Origin: Candidatus Leptovillus affinis
Lineage (GTDB): Bacteria; Chloroflexota; Anaerolineae; Promineifilales; Promineifilaceae
NCBI GenBank assembly: GCA_016705235.1
Contig: JADIYP010000001.1
Location: 1,240,001 to 1,304,000 of the forward strand
Length of the DNA stretch: 64,000 nucleotides
Direction of reading: 5' to 3'
Part shown: one piece after another, positions 8,556 through 17,665 of the stretch
How the letters are laid out: each line of letters opens with the position of its first letter
How positions within the stretch are numbered: position 1 is the first letter of the stretch
Position numbers and translations under genes: made by a program
Notes under the pieces: model-generated
Told to the model about the DNA's origin: nothing
The model's input: the letters and a program-made list of their open reading frames with translations, nothing else
Databases searched by the model: none

Positions 8556-8589
8556 AAAGCAGAAAACCATTCAGTTTTCTGCTTTTTTT
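8556..8589 (+). terminator. Second intrinsic-terminator hairpin in the ilvB leader
   Basis: A 12-bp perfect stem AAAGCAGAAAAC/GTTTTCTGCTTT (8556-8567 and 8574-8585) with a CATTCA loop and a run of seven T. It sits 87 bases before the ilvB start, after the first attenuator, so transcription of the operon must pass two terminator-like structures. The 8400-8555 stretch between them shows no second amino-acid-rich leader peptide and no T-box motif. Confidence 0.65.
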
Positions 8590-8675
8590 ATCCTTGCATC
8601 ACGTTCTATTCCACCCCAACACCCGTATGCCCAAAAGCAAACCCAACCTACTGCTCAAAAAGGAGGAGCAATCAT

Positions 8676-10391
8676 ATGAGTAAAATGAAAACAGGTGGTC
8701 AAATTGTTTGGGAAAGCCTTCTGAAAGAAGGCGTCGAAGTCGTCTTTGGTCTGCCCGGCGGGGCTATTCTGCCCGCCTACGATGACCTGATGAAATACGA
8801 ATATCCCATTCATCACGTTCTTGTTACCCATGAACAAGGCGCGGCCCACATGGCCGACGGTTATGCCCGCGCCACCGGCCGTACCGGCGTCTGCATCGCC
8901 ACTTCCGGCCCAGGGGCAACCAACCTTATCACCGGGTTGGCTACCGCCTACATGGATTCCTCGCCGATCGTCGCCATTACCGGGCAAGTGCCCACGTCCT
9001 TGTTAGGGCGTGATGGTTTCCAGGAAGCGGATGTCCAGGGCGTCAGCCTGCCGGTGACTAAACACAATTACCTCATCACCGACATTAAAGATTTGGCCGA
9101 CGCCATCAAAGAGGCGTTTTACATCGCCGGCACCGGCCGGCCCGGCCCTGTTCTGGTTGATATTTGCAAAGATGTCTTACAGGCCTCGATTGAGTTTGAA
9201 TACCCGGAAACGGTCCACCTGCCCGGTTACAGACCCAATCTAAACGCCCCAAGCGAAGATTCTATTGCTCGCGCGGCCGTTTTGCTGAACGAAGCCAAAA
9301 AACCGCTCATCGTTTCTGGTCAGGGCGTTTCCATTGCTCGCGCCGAAAAAGAACTGCGCCAACTGGCCGAAAAAGCCAACATCCCCGTAGCTACCAGTTT
9401 GCTGGGCATTGGCACATTCCCCGCCACCCACCCGCTGGCCATCAGTTGGGGCGGTATGCACGGTGAAGCCTACACCAACTACGCCATGCAAGATTGCGAC
9501 GTCATGTTCGCCATCGGCGCGCGATTGGACGATCGGTTGACCGGCGCGTTTGATACCTTTGCCCCAAACGCCAAAATTATCCATGTAGACCTGGACCCGG
9601 CCGAAATGGGCAAAAATATCACCATTCACACCCCTGTCATTGGCGACGCGCTGCTCACGCTGAAAATGCTCCTGCCGCAAGTGCAGCCCAACGAGCATCC
9701 GGCCTGGCTGGCCCAAATTGCCGACTGGAAATCAGAATCGACAGACCGGGACATTATTGCCCAGGAAACCGACGAATTGGTTGCGCCATACATCATGCGC
9801 CAGCTCTGGCACGCTACTGATGAAGGTGACGCCACCGTTGTTAGCGATGTGGGTCAACACCAGATGTGGGAAGCGCAGTACTTCCATCACACCAAACGGC
9901 GCAGCCTGCTGACCTCTGGCGGTCTGGGCACGATGGGCTACGGCCTGCCGGCAGCTATTGGCGCGCAGATGGGCCTGCCCGACGAAGAAATCTGGGTGGT
10001 AGCCGGTGACGGCGGCTTCCAGATGACGATGATTGAACTCTCGACGGTGATGCAAGAACGCCTGCCCATCAAGATAGCCATCATCAACAATGGTTTTCTG
10101 GGCATGGTGCGGCAGTGGCAAGATGTGTTTTATAACAAACGCCACGCCGGCACACCCTTATTTAACCCGGATTTTGTGAAGCTGGCGGAAGCGTATGGCA
10201 TTGCGGCCAAATCTGTGACCCGCAAAGAGGATGTGTATGACGCCATCAAAGAAGCGCAGGCGCATGACGGCCCGTATCTGCTGGATTTCCAGGTAGAAGA
10301 ATTTACAAACGTTTACCCGATGGTAGCCCCCGGCAAAAGCAACGCCGATATGATTCGTCGGCCGATGCCCAATATGGAAGGTGAAGAATAA
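8676..10391 (+). CDS. ilvB: Acetolactate synthase, large (catalytic) subunit
   Basis: Thiamine-diphosphate/FAD enzyme condensing two pyruvates to acetolactate (valine, leucine) or pyruvate plus 2-oxobutyrate to acetohydroxybutyrate (isoleucine). I start at ATG 8676 (571 residues), preceded by the strong site AAAGGAGGAG; an in-frame ATG at 8469 would run through the terminator hairpin. Family signatures: GGQIVWESL, GLPGGAILPAYD, catalytic Glu in THEQGAAHMADGYAR, GDGGFQMT and NNGFLGMVRQWQ of the TPP site. It overlaps ilvN by one base. The gene contains none of the ACGGCCGT palindromes. Confidence 0.97.
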   Translation: MSKMKTGGQIVWESLLKEGVEVVFGLPGGAILPAYDDLMKYEYPIHHVLVTHEQGAAHMADGYARATGRTGVCIATSGPGATNLITGLATAYMDSSPIVAITGQVPTSLLGRDGFQEADVQGVSLPVTKHNYLITDIKDLADAIKEAFYIAGTGRPGPVLVDICKDVLQASIEFEYPETVHLPGYRPNLNAPSEDSIARAAVLLNEAKKPLIVSGQGVSIARAEKELRQLAEKANIPVATSLLGIGTFPATHPLAISWGGMHGEAYTNYAMQDCDVMFAIGARLDDRLTGAFDTFAPNAKIIHVDLDPAEMGKNITIHTPVIGDALLTLKMLLPQVQPNEHPAWLAQIADWKSESTDRDIIAQETDELVAPYIMRQLWHATDEGDATVVSDVGQHQMWEAQYFHHTKRRSLLTSGGLGTMGYGLPAAIGAQMGLPDEEIWVVAGDGGFQMTMIELSTVMQERLPIKIAIINNGFLGMVRQWQDVFYNKRHAGTPLFNPDFVKLAEAYGIAAKSVTRKEDVYDAIKEAQAHDGPYLLDFQVEEFTNVYPMVAPGKSNADMIRRPMPNMEGEE

Positions 10392-10948
10392 TGAGCGAAA
10401 TACCCATGAAACGACATACGATGATCGCCTGGATGGAAGATAAGCCGGGCGTCTTGAACCGCGTGGCCGGATTATTCCGCCGCCGCAACTTTAACATCGA
10501 AAGCCTGGCTGTTGGTCACAGCGAAACGCCGGGCATTAGCCGCATGACGTTTGTGGCGCGCGGCACTGACCGCGATATGCGCCAGATTCAGACGCAGCTA
10601 GACAAGCTCATCAACGTTGTGGATATTCAGGATGTGACGAATGAGCCGGTGGTGATGCGTGAGCTGGTGCTGGTGAAAGTTCAGGCCAGCAATGGCAATC
10701 GGTCGCAGGTGATGCAGATTGTGGATATTTATCGCGCGAGCATCATCGACGTGGACCTGGACTCGATGATTGTGCAAATTGTCGGCCCGGAAGATCGGGT
10801 GGAATCGTTTGTTAAGCTGCTGAGTAATTTTGGTATTGCGGAAATGGTTCGTACTGGCCGGGTGGCGATGGTGCGTGGCGGCAAGAGTGAAAAGCAGGTG
10901 CAAATGGAAACGGCCGTTCTCGGCCACAGCAACGGAAATCAACAGTAA
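10391..10948 (+). CDS. ilvN: Acetolactate synthase, small (regulatory) subunit
   Basis: Regulatory subunit with an N-terminal ACT domain (KRHTMIAWMEDKPGVLNRVAGLF, of which the Asp-Lys-Pro-Gly-Val-Leu core binds effector) and a second ACT-like C-terminal domain (ELVLVKVQ). It confers valine feedback inhibition and stimulates IlvB. Length 185 is slightly above the usual 160-175. The ATG overlaps the last base of the ilvB stop codon. The last residues (TAVLGHSNGNQQ) include an ACGGCCGT-encoded Thr-Ala-Val. Confidence 0.95.
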   Translation: MSEIPMKRHTMIAWMEDKPGVLNRVAGLFRRRNFNIESLAVGHSETPGISRMTFVARGTDRDMRQIQTQLDKLINVVDIQDVTNEPVVMRELVLVKVQASNGNRSQVMQIVDIYRASIIDVDLDSMIVQIVGPEDRVESFVKLLSNFGIAEMVRTGRVAMVRGGKSEKQVQMETAVLGHSNGNQQ

Positions 10949-10992
10949 CCTGTTCATAGGTAACAGAGTAACACACCAAGAGGAGACTAATT

Positions 10993-11994
10993 TTGGCAAA
11001 CATCTACTACGACAAAGACGCAGACCTGAGTTTATTAGACGGCAAGACCGTCGCCATTATCGGCTACGGCAGCCAGGGCCACGCCCACGCCCTGAATCTG
11101 AAAGATTCCGGCGTCAACGTGATTGTGGGTCTGTATGCAGGCAGTAAATCCTGGCCCCAGGCTGAAGCCGCCGGGTTAACCGTCAAAACCGTCGCCGAAG
11201 CGACCAAAGCCGCCGACGCCATCATGATCCTGGCTCCGGACACCAGCCAGGCAGCCATCTACAAATCGGGTATCGAGCCGTACCTTACGGCCGGCAAGAC
11301 GCTGATGTTTAGCCACGGCTTCAACATCCGCTTCGGCCAGATTGTGCCCCCGGCCAACGTAGACGTGAGCATGGTCGCGCCGAAAGCGCCCGGCCACCGC
11401 GTGCGCGAGGTTTTTGCCGAAGGCGGCGGCACGCCGGGTCTGGTAGCCGTGCATCAAGACGCCAGCGGCAGCGCCCAAGCGTTTGCCCTGGCCTATGCCA
11501 AGGGCATTGGCTGCACCCGCGCCGGGGTTATCGAAACGACGTTTTCTGAAGAGACGGAAACCGACCTCTTTGGCGAACAGGCCGTTTTGTGCGGCGGTGT
11601 GACGGCGCTGGTGGAAGCCGGGTTTAACACCCTGGTCAACGCCGGCTACCAGCCGGAAATTGCTTATTTTGAGTGTATGCACGAGCTTAAATTAATTGTT
11701 GACTTGATGTATCAGGGTGGCATGAGCTACATGCGCTACAGCATCAGCGACACGGCCGAACATGGCGATTACACCGCCGGACCCAAAATTATCACCGACG
11801 AGACGAAGAAGGCGATGGAGCAGATTCTGACGGACATTCGTTCCGGGGCGTATGCTGAGGGTTGGATTGACGAAAATGTCAACGGCCGTCCCTGGTTCGA
11901 TAAGCGCCGCGAAGAAGCCCGCACTTCCCAAATTGAAACTGTCGGTAAACAACTGCGGTCGATGATGCCGTGGTTGAACCCCAAAGAAATTTAG
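10993..11994 (+). CDS. ilvC: Ketol-acid reductoisomerase (class I)
   Basis: Isomerises and reduces acetolactate or acetohydroxybutyrate to the dihydroxy acids with NAD(P)H. It starts at TTG 10993 behind AGAGGAG. The Rossmann motif GYGSQGHAHALNLKDSG, the catalytic-domain segments ETETDLFGEQ and CMHELKLIVDL, and the 333-residue length identify a class I enzyme. The loop after beta2, GLYAGSKSW, contains Ser and Lys where cofactor phosphate would be recognised, consistent with NADPH, though this is not decisive. Third gene of the operon. Confidence 0.97.
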   Translation: MANIYYDKDADLSLLDGKTVAIIGYGSQGHAHALNLKDSGVNVIVGLYAGSKSWPQAEAAGLTVKTVAEATKAADAIMILAPDTSQAAIYKSGIEPYLTAGKTLMFSHGFNIRFGQIVPPANVDVSMVAPKAPGHRVREVFAEGGGTPGLVAVHQDASGSAQAFALAYAKGIGCTRAGVIETTFSEETETDLFGEQAVLCGGVTALVEAGFNTLVNAGYQPEIAYFECMHELKLIVDLMYQGGMSYMRYSISDTAEHGDYTAGPKIITDETKKAMEQILTDIRSGAYAEGWIDENVNGRPWFDKRREEARTSQIETVGKQLRSMMPWLNPKEI

Positions 11995-12006
11995 TCATGA
12001 GGCCAT

Positions 12007-12043
12007 CGGGTGGCAAGGCGAGCGATTAGCGCCTTGTCACCCG
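12007..12043 (+). other. Stable intergenic hairpin between ilvC and leuA
   Basis: CGGGTGGCAAGGCG (12007-12020) pairs with CGCCTTGTCACCCG (12030-12043) with one G-U pair and a nine-base loop. No T tract follows, so it is more likely an mRNA-stability or processing element than a terminator. It begins 12 bases after the ilvC stop; the leuA ribosome binding site follows at about 12055. Confidence 0.55.
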
Positions 12044-12071
12044 GTCGCCACCAGTGAGGAGAAACCCCCAA

Positions 12072-13727
12072 ATGGATGAAAGCGACGTTCCAATTCAGGA
12101 CAAAGACACAGTCATATTTTTTGATACCACCCTGCGCGATGGCGAACAATCGCCTGGGGCAACGTTAAACGTGGATGAAAAGTTAGAAATCGCCCGACAG
12201 CTTTCGCGCCTGGGCGTGGACGTGTGCGAAGCCGGGTTCCCGATTGCGTCGCCCGGCGATTTTGACGCTGTGCGGCGGATTGCGGAGGAAGTGGGGCCGT
12301 TGCTGGACGGCCGTAAATCCAACCAACCCATGATCATTGCCGGCCTCGCCCGCGCCAGCAAAACCGACATCCAACGCGCCTACGACGCCGTCAAAGTCGC
12401 CCCGCGCCACCGCATCCATACCTTCCTGGCCACCAGCGACATCCATTTAAAACACAAACTCAAAATCGACCGCGAAGAATGCATTGAACAAGTCATCGAA
12501 GCGGTCACCTTTGCCAGCAGCCTGTGCAGCGACATCGAGTTCTCGCCGGAAGATGCCGGTCGCTCCGATCCCGATTTCCTGGTTCAGGTTCTTGGCGAAG
12601 CAATCAAAGCGGGCGCAACCACCCTGAACATTCCTGATACCGTCGGTTACACCACCCCGGACGAATTCGGCTGGCTGATCAAATACCTGATCGCCAACAC
12701 GCCGGGCGCGGACAAAGTCGTCTGGTCGGTCCACTGCCACGACGACCTGGGGCTGGCCACGGCCAACACCCTGGCCGGCGTGCAAAACGGCGCGCGGCAG
12801 GTGGAAGTGACCATCAACGGCATTGGTGAACGCGCCGGCAACACGTCCTTAGAAGAAGTGGCGATGGCGATTGTTACCCGGCCGCAAACTTTCAACGTCC
12901 AGACCCACATCGACACCACGCAAATCACCCGCACCAGCCGCATGGTTAGCGCCTACACCGGCATGGTGGTGCAGCCCAACAAAGCCATCGTCGGGGCCAA
13001 CGCCTTTGCCCACGAAGCAGGCATCCACCAGGATGGCATGTTAAAAAACCAGCAGACCTACGAGATCATGCGGCCGGAAACAGTCGGGCTGCACGCTTCC
13101 AAACTGGTGCTGGGCAAACATTCCGGCCGTCACGCTTTCCGCGTGCGCCTGGAAGACATGGGTTATGGCGACCTGGACAAAGAGGAATTAAACGCCGCTT
13201 TCCAACGGTTTAAGCGTCTGGCCGACAAAAAGAAGGTTGTTACCGACGCCGACATCGAGGCGATTATCGCCGACGAGATTTACCAACCGCCGGAAATCTG
13301 GAAACTGAACCACATTCAGGTCTCTTGCGGCGACAACAGTATGCCCACCGCGTCGGTCAGTCTGACGGGGCCGGATGGCGTGGAATACCGCGACGCCGCC
13401 CTGGGAACCGGGCCGGTAGACGCCGTGTATCAGGCGGTTAATCGCATTGTGGGCGTCAGCAACCGGCTGACCGAGTTCACCATCAACGCCGTGACTGAAG
13501 GTTTGGACGCGGTGGCCGAAACGACCATCCGCATCCAACCGGAAAACGGCGGGTCGGCTTACAGCCTGAACCCGCAGACCAACCAGCCGTTTTTGCGCAC
13601 GTTTAGCGGTCATGGGGCGAGCACGGACATCGTGGTATCCAGCGCGCGCGCCTACATCAGCGCCCTGAACAAGATGCTGGCGGCGCGGGAAGAGTTGTCG
13701 AGCGAAGTCTCGGTGATGGCAAATTAA
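12072..13727 (+). CDS. leuA: 2-isopropylmalate synthase
   Basis: First committed step of leucine synthesis, condensing 2-oxoisovalerate with acetyl-CoA. The ATG at 12072 follows GAGGAGA; an in-frame GTG at 12054 overlaps that site and is rejected. The TIM-barrel domain begins with FFDTTLRDGEQSPGATL, has the metal ligands in SVHCHDDLGLATAN, and NGIGERAGNTSLEEVAM; the C-terminal third (about 395-540) is the LeuA allosteric dimer domain, giving leucine feedback. Length 551 is on the long side. The substrate-specific HEAGIHQDG motif is present. Confidence 0.96.
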   Translation: MDESDVPIQDKDTVIFFDTTLRDGEQSPGATLNVDEKLEIARQLSRLGVDVCEAGFPIASPGDFDAVRRIAEEVGPLLDGRKSNQPMIIAGLARASKTDIQRAYDAVKVAPRHRIHTFLATSDIHLKHKLKIDREECIEQVIEAVTFASSLCSDIEFSPEDAGRSDPDFLVQVLGEAIKAGATTLNIPDTVGYTTPDEFGWLIKYLIANTPGADKVVWSVHCHDDLGLATANTLAGVQNGARQVEVTINGIGERAGNTSLEEVAMAIVTRPQTFNVQTHIDTTQITRTSRMVSAYTGMVVQPNKAIVGANAFAHEAGIHQDGMLKNQQTYEIMRPETVGLHASKLVLGKHSGRHAFRVRLEDMGYGDLDKEELNAAFQRFKRLADKKKVVTDADIEAIIADEIYQPPEIWKLNHIQVSCGDNSMPTASVSLTGPDGVEYRDAALGTGPVDAVYQAVNRIVGVSNRLTEFTINAVTEGLDAVAETTIRIQPENGGSAYSLNPQTNQPFLRTFSGHGASTDIVVSSARAYISALNKMLAAREELSSEVSVMAN

Positions 13728-13768
13728 TCATCAACAGGCACCTATTGCCTTTTGATCCGGAGAGGAAC

Positions 13769-14497
13769 ATGGCAGAGAACGGCCGTGTCTGGCAAGCTAA
13801 CAGCCTGGTCCAAACCTACCTGACGGGCGTGCGGGGGGCTATCCCGCACGCCAACGAGCAAATCGACGTGATGCTGCGCCTGATCCGCGCCGCCTGCCCC
13901 AATGTAGAAACCTTTTTGGACCTGGGCTGCGGTGATGGCATCCTGGGGCGAGCCATTTTGCAGCAGTACCCGCACGCGCAGGGCGTGTTTGTGGATTTTT
14001 CTGAACCGATGCTGGCGGCGGCGCGGGAGTTGCTGGGAGATGAGGGGGAAACGGCCGTTATCCTGGCCGATTATGGCGAGCCGGACTGGACGAAACAACT
14101 AAATGGTCTGTTTGACGTTGTGGTGTCCGGCTACTCGATCCATCACCAGCCCGACGAGCGCAAGCGCGAGATTTACGCCGAAATTTATGATCTGCTGCGC
14201 CCCGGCGGCCTCTTCATCAACGTGGAACACGTCGCCTCCATTGACCCGTGGGTGGAAGGCGTCTTTCAAGACCTGTTTGTGGACCGGCTGTATGCGTTTC
14301 AGCAGGCCAATGGCTCCACCATGAGCCGCGAAGAAGTGGACCGCACCTTCTACAGCCGCCCGGACAAGGTCGCCAATATCCTGGCCCCGGTCGAAGATCA
14401 ATGCCGCTGGCTGCGGGCCATTGGCTACAAACACGTCGACTGTTACCTGAAAATATTCGAACTGGCCGTCTTTGGCGGCGTAAAAATGACAGACTAG
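13769..14497 (+). CDS. Class I SAM-dependent methyltransferase of unknown substrate
   Basis: A 242-residue Rossmann-fold methyltransferase with the SAM-binding motif LDLGCGDGILGR, an acidic residue after beta2 (GVFVDFSEPML) and a post-I region LRPGGLFINVEHV. I chose ATG 13769 behind GGAGAGG. It lies 41 bases after leuA and on the leucine operon's strand, which suggests co-transcription; no branched-chain pathway step needs such an enzyme. Substrate cannot be inferred. Confidence 0.8.
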   Translation: MAENGRVWQANSLVQTYLTGVRGAIPHANEQIDVMLRLIRAACPNVETFLDLGCGDGILGRAILQQYPHAQGVFVDFSEPMLAAARELLGDEGETAVILADYGEPDWTKQLNGLFDVVVSGYSIHHQPDERKREIYAEIYDLLRPGGLFINVEHVASIDPWVEGVFQDLFVDRLYAFQQANGSTMSREEVDRTFYSRPDKVANILAPVEDQCRWLRAIGYKHVDCYLKIFELAVFGGVKMTD

Positions 14498-14507
14498 AGA
14501 CTGGAGG

Positions 14508-14616
14508 CTAGCAGTCTGTCGGAGAACCTCTTTTTGTAGCCGGGGTATCCTTACCCCGCCTCTGGAAGACGCGGTAAGAAACCGCGGTTACGGGTACTTT
14601 TCCGACAAACTGCTAG
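14508..14616. repeat. CTAGCAG-ended MITE-like repeat, copy 1
   Basis: 109-bp element with imperfect terminal inverted repeats (CTAGCAGTCTGTCGGA at the left, TCCGACAAACTGCTAG at the right) and internal palindromes (GGGGTATCCTTACCCC; CGCGGTAAGAAACCGCG). A nearly identical copy of the same length lies at 23272-23380 and an inverted, shorter copy at 30836-30929. It is flanked by GGAGACT/AGTCTCC-type tandem units. No ORF of its own, so any transposase would act from elsewhere. Confidence 0.72.
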
Positions 14617-14672
14617 AGATTGGGACTTACACAGTTTCCAGTCTCCAATCTCCAATTACAAAAGGAATCCTT

Positions 14673-16091
<1,419 letters not shown>

Positions 16092-16096
16092 CGACC

Positions 16097-16130
16097 AGAT
16101 TGGACCAATCTTCCGAGATTGGTCCAATCT
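16097..16130. repeat. Double dyad element after leuC
   Basis: Two tandem 15-bp palindromes of the form AGATTGGWCCAATCT separated by TCCG, beginning six bases after the leuC stop codon. Each dyad can form its own hairpin or the two can pair with each other. Matching elements lie after the stop codons at 50999, 56980 and 63576. Confidence 0.8.
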
Positions 16131-16135
16131 ATAAT

Positions 16136-16260
16136 GGTTCTTCAGGAACTCAGGGGGTTGATAGCCCCTGATGCGTGATACGTGATGCGAGACCAGAGAG
16201 GTTTCACGCATCACGTATCACGCATCAGACCAAAACCCAAGAAATCCCAAAGACCCATAA
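16136..16260. repeat. Second copy of the GGTTCTTCAGGAACTC long palindromic repeat
   Basis: About 125 bp closely matching 3195-3326, with the same order: GTTCTTCAGGAAC palindrome, AGGGGG...CCCCT hairpin, GCGTGA/TACGTGA units, and inverted copies ending in CACGCATCAG, then CCAAAGACCCA. Differences in the two arms compensate each other (GATACGTGAT against ATCACGTATC here, GAAGCGTGAT against ATCACGCTTC at 3235-3280), which points to selection or mechanism acting on the folded form. Confidence 0.75.
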
Positions 16261-16277
16261 TAATGATGAGGTTTACC

Positions 16278-16406
16278 ATGTCCCACTGGCAAATAATCGG
16301 CATTTCCAGCGCGCAAGTTGTCTTTTTCGTCTTATACGCCATTGTGTTCGTCACAAATCGACAATTTACGCGGAGAGTAAACCATGCACCAATACGAAAC
16401 GAGTGA
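16278..16406 (+). CDS. Small single-pass membrane protein, hypothetical
   Basis: A 42-codon ORF with one hydrophobic helix (residues about 6-27, ISSAQVVFFVLYAIVFV) followed by a basic tail. GATGAGG precedes the ATG. Its end overlaps the following gene (start 16384) by 23 bases, which supports coupling, but the codon signal of such a short ORF is weak. Not recognised. Confidence 0.45.
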   Translation: MSHWQIIGISSAQVVFFVLYAIVFVTNRQFTRRVNHAPIRNE

Positions 16407-16905
16407 CCGATTCGAAAACCATCTGAGACGGCGGCGTCTCTACCAGCAAGCTGTGCGGCAAATGCCCAGTCGGCCTTCGGTTGTCACCCAGACCTATGCG
16501 GTCGAGGTGAAGCAGTCCATCGAACTGCTCCGGCAGCTGATTGATCAGGCGCGAGAAAACGCCTGGCTGACGTTAGAAGGCGATCTGTCCCGGTTTAACA
16601 GCGGCGGGTTAACCGGGCTAATGCGCGAAGACACCAGCAAAGATGGTTTGGGGGATGATCTTTTCGCCCCGCTGCACAGCCGGGTAAGCATTCCGCTGTA
16701 TTCAGGCAATGCCCACCAGCTAAAACATGGTGTCTTGCAGCACATCGGCATTCGTTCCCACATTGTGCATCTTTACATGGATGGTGATGACCGCCGCTTG
16801 TTTGCCGCGAACAACAAATTTCGCCAATGCACCTTGTTTGGCGGCTGGATTTCCGCCGATTTTCTGGCAAAACTGCAAGAAGACGGGGTGCTAGCCATTC
16901 ACTAA
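16384..16905 (+). CDS. Hypothetical protein between leuC and leuD
   Basis: 173 residues, no family recognised. The N-terminal third is basic and helical (RFENHLRRRRLYQQAVRQ), a middle segment resembles a coiled coil, and the C-terminal half contains HIGIRSHIVHLYMDGDDRRLFAANN, a beta-rich stretch. No signal peptide or membrane segment. Its position inside leuCD in one direction suggests a shared transcript; a link to leucine synthesis is not shown. Confidence 0.65.
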   Translation: MHQYETSDRFENHLRRRRLYQQAVRQMPSRPSVVTQTYAVEVKQSIELLRQLIDQARENAWLTLEGDLSRFNSGGLTGLMREDTSKDGLGDDLFAPLHSRVSIPLYSGNAHQLKHGVLQHIGIRSHIVHLYMDGDDRRLFAANNKFRQCTLFGGWISADFLAKLQEDGVLAIH

Positions 16906-16964
16906 AGCGTGGGCTGCCAGCAAACAATGGCTTTCGCATCACGGATTATCGTAAAAAGGAAACT

Positions 16965-17573
16965 ATGCAAGCATTTACAACATTAACCAGCCACATGGTG
17001 GCAATTCCCACAGAAAATATTGATACCGACCAGATTATTCCCGCCCAATTTCTGAAGACCATTAGCAAACAAGGGCTGGGTAAAAATCTGTTTTTCCATT
17101 GGCGTTATAACGAGGATGGGACGCCGAAGGCGGATTTCCCGTTGAATCAGCCGGAGGCGGAAGGCGCGGCTATTTTGTTGGCCGGCGATAATTTTGGCTG
17201 TGGCTCCAGCCGCGAACACGCGCCCTGGTCTTTGATGGATCATGGCTTTCAGGCGGTGATCAGCACGTCGTTTGCCGACATATTTCGCAATAATTCGCTG
17301 AAGAACGGCTTGCTGCCCATCATTGTGGATGAAGAGACGCACCGGCAGCTTCTGAGCCTGGTGGCTGAAGAGCCAAAGACGCAGGTGAGCGTGGATCTGG
17401 CAAGTCAGATAGTGGTGCTGCCAGACGGCCGTTCCGTTCCCTTTCCCATCGACGCCTTCAGCAAAACCTGTTTGCTGGAAGGACTAGACCCACTTGGGTA
17501 CCTGCTTAAGCAAAGCGAGCATGTCGCGGCATATGAGGCAGCCCATCCGGCGCGTGTCAACGCTGCCGGATAG
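16965..17573 (+). CDS. leuD: 3-isopropylmalate dehydratase, small subunit
   Basis: Swivel-domain partner of LeuC. 202 residues, beginning MQAFTTLTSHMVAIP with the family motif NIDTDQIIPAQFLKT and the substrate-contact motif NFGCGSSREHAPWSL. I start at ATG 16965 behind AAAAAGGA; the longer in-frame ORF upstream overlaps the previous gene and lacks homology. Bacterial-length LeuD, pairing with the leuC upstream. Confidence 0.95.
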   Translation: MQAFTTLTSHMVAIPTENIDTDQIIPAQFLKTISKQGLGKNLFFHWRYNEDGTPKADFPLNQPEAEGAAILLAGDNFGCGSSREHAPWSLMDHGFQAVISTSFADIFRNNSLKNGLLPIIVDEETHRQLLSLVAEEPKTQVSVDLASQIVVLPDGRSVPFPIDAFSKTCLLEGLDPLGYLLKQSEHVAAYEAAHPARVNAAG

Positions 17574-17580
17574 AGGGGAT

Positions 17581-17653
17581 TAGAGATTAGAGACTGGAGA
17601 CTGGAGATTGGAGGCAGCGCAAAGGCAATCTCCAGTCTCCAGTCCCCCTCTCC
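17581..17653. repeat. Hairpin of tandem short units between leuD and cimA
   Basis: Left arm AGAGACTGGAGACTGGAGAT, right arm ATCTCCAGTCTCCAGTC, separated by a GGAGGCAGCGCAAAGGCA loop. The same 7-base words occur at 3165-3184, 14494-14507 and 14625-14656. It forms a long cruciform-capable palindrome immediately before the cimA ribosome binding site. Confidence 0.7.
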
Positions 17654-17665
17654 CCAGGAGAAACA

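Noticed and set aside
8341..8675. T-box riboswitch upstream of ilvB
   Set aside because: No T-box consensus and no specifier loop seen; the leader-peptide mechanism explains the terminator.
8422..8679. 85-codon ORF in the ilvB leader, and the in-frame ilvB extension from 8469
   Set aside because: Both run through the 12-bp terminator hairpin and have no family resemblance; ilvB has a strong site before 8676.
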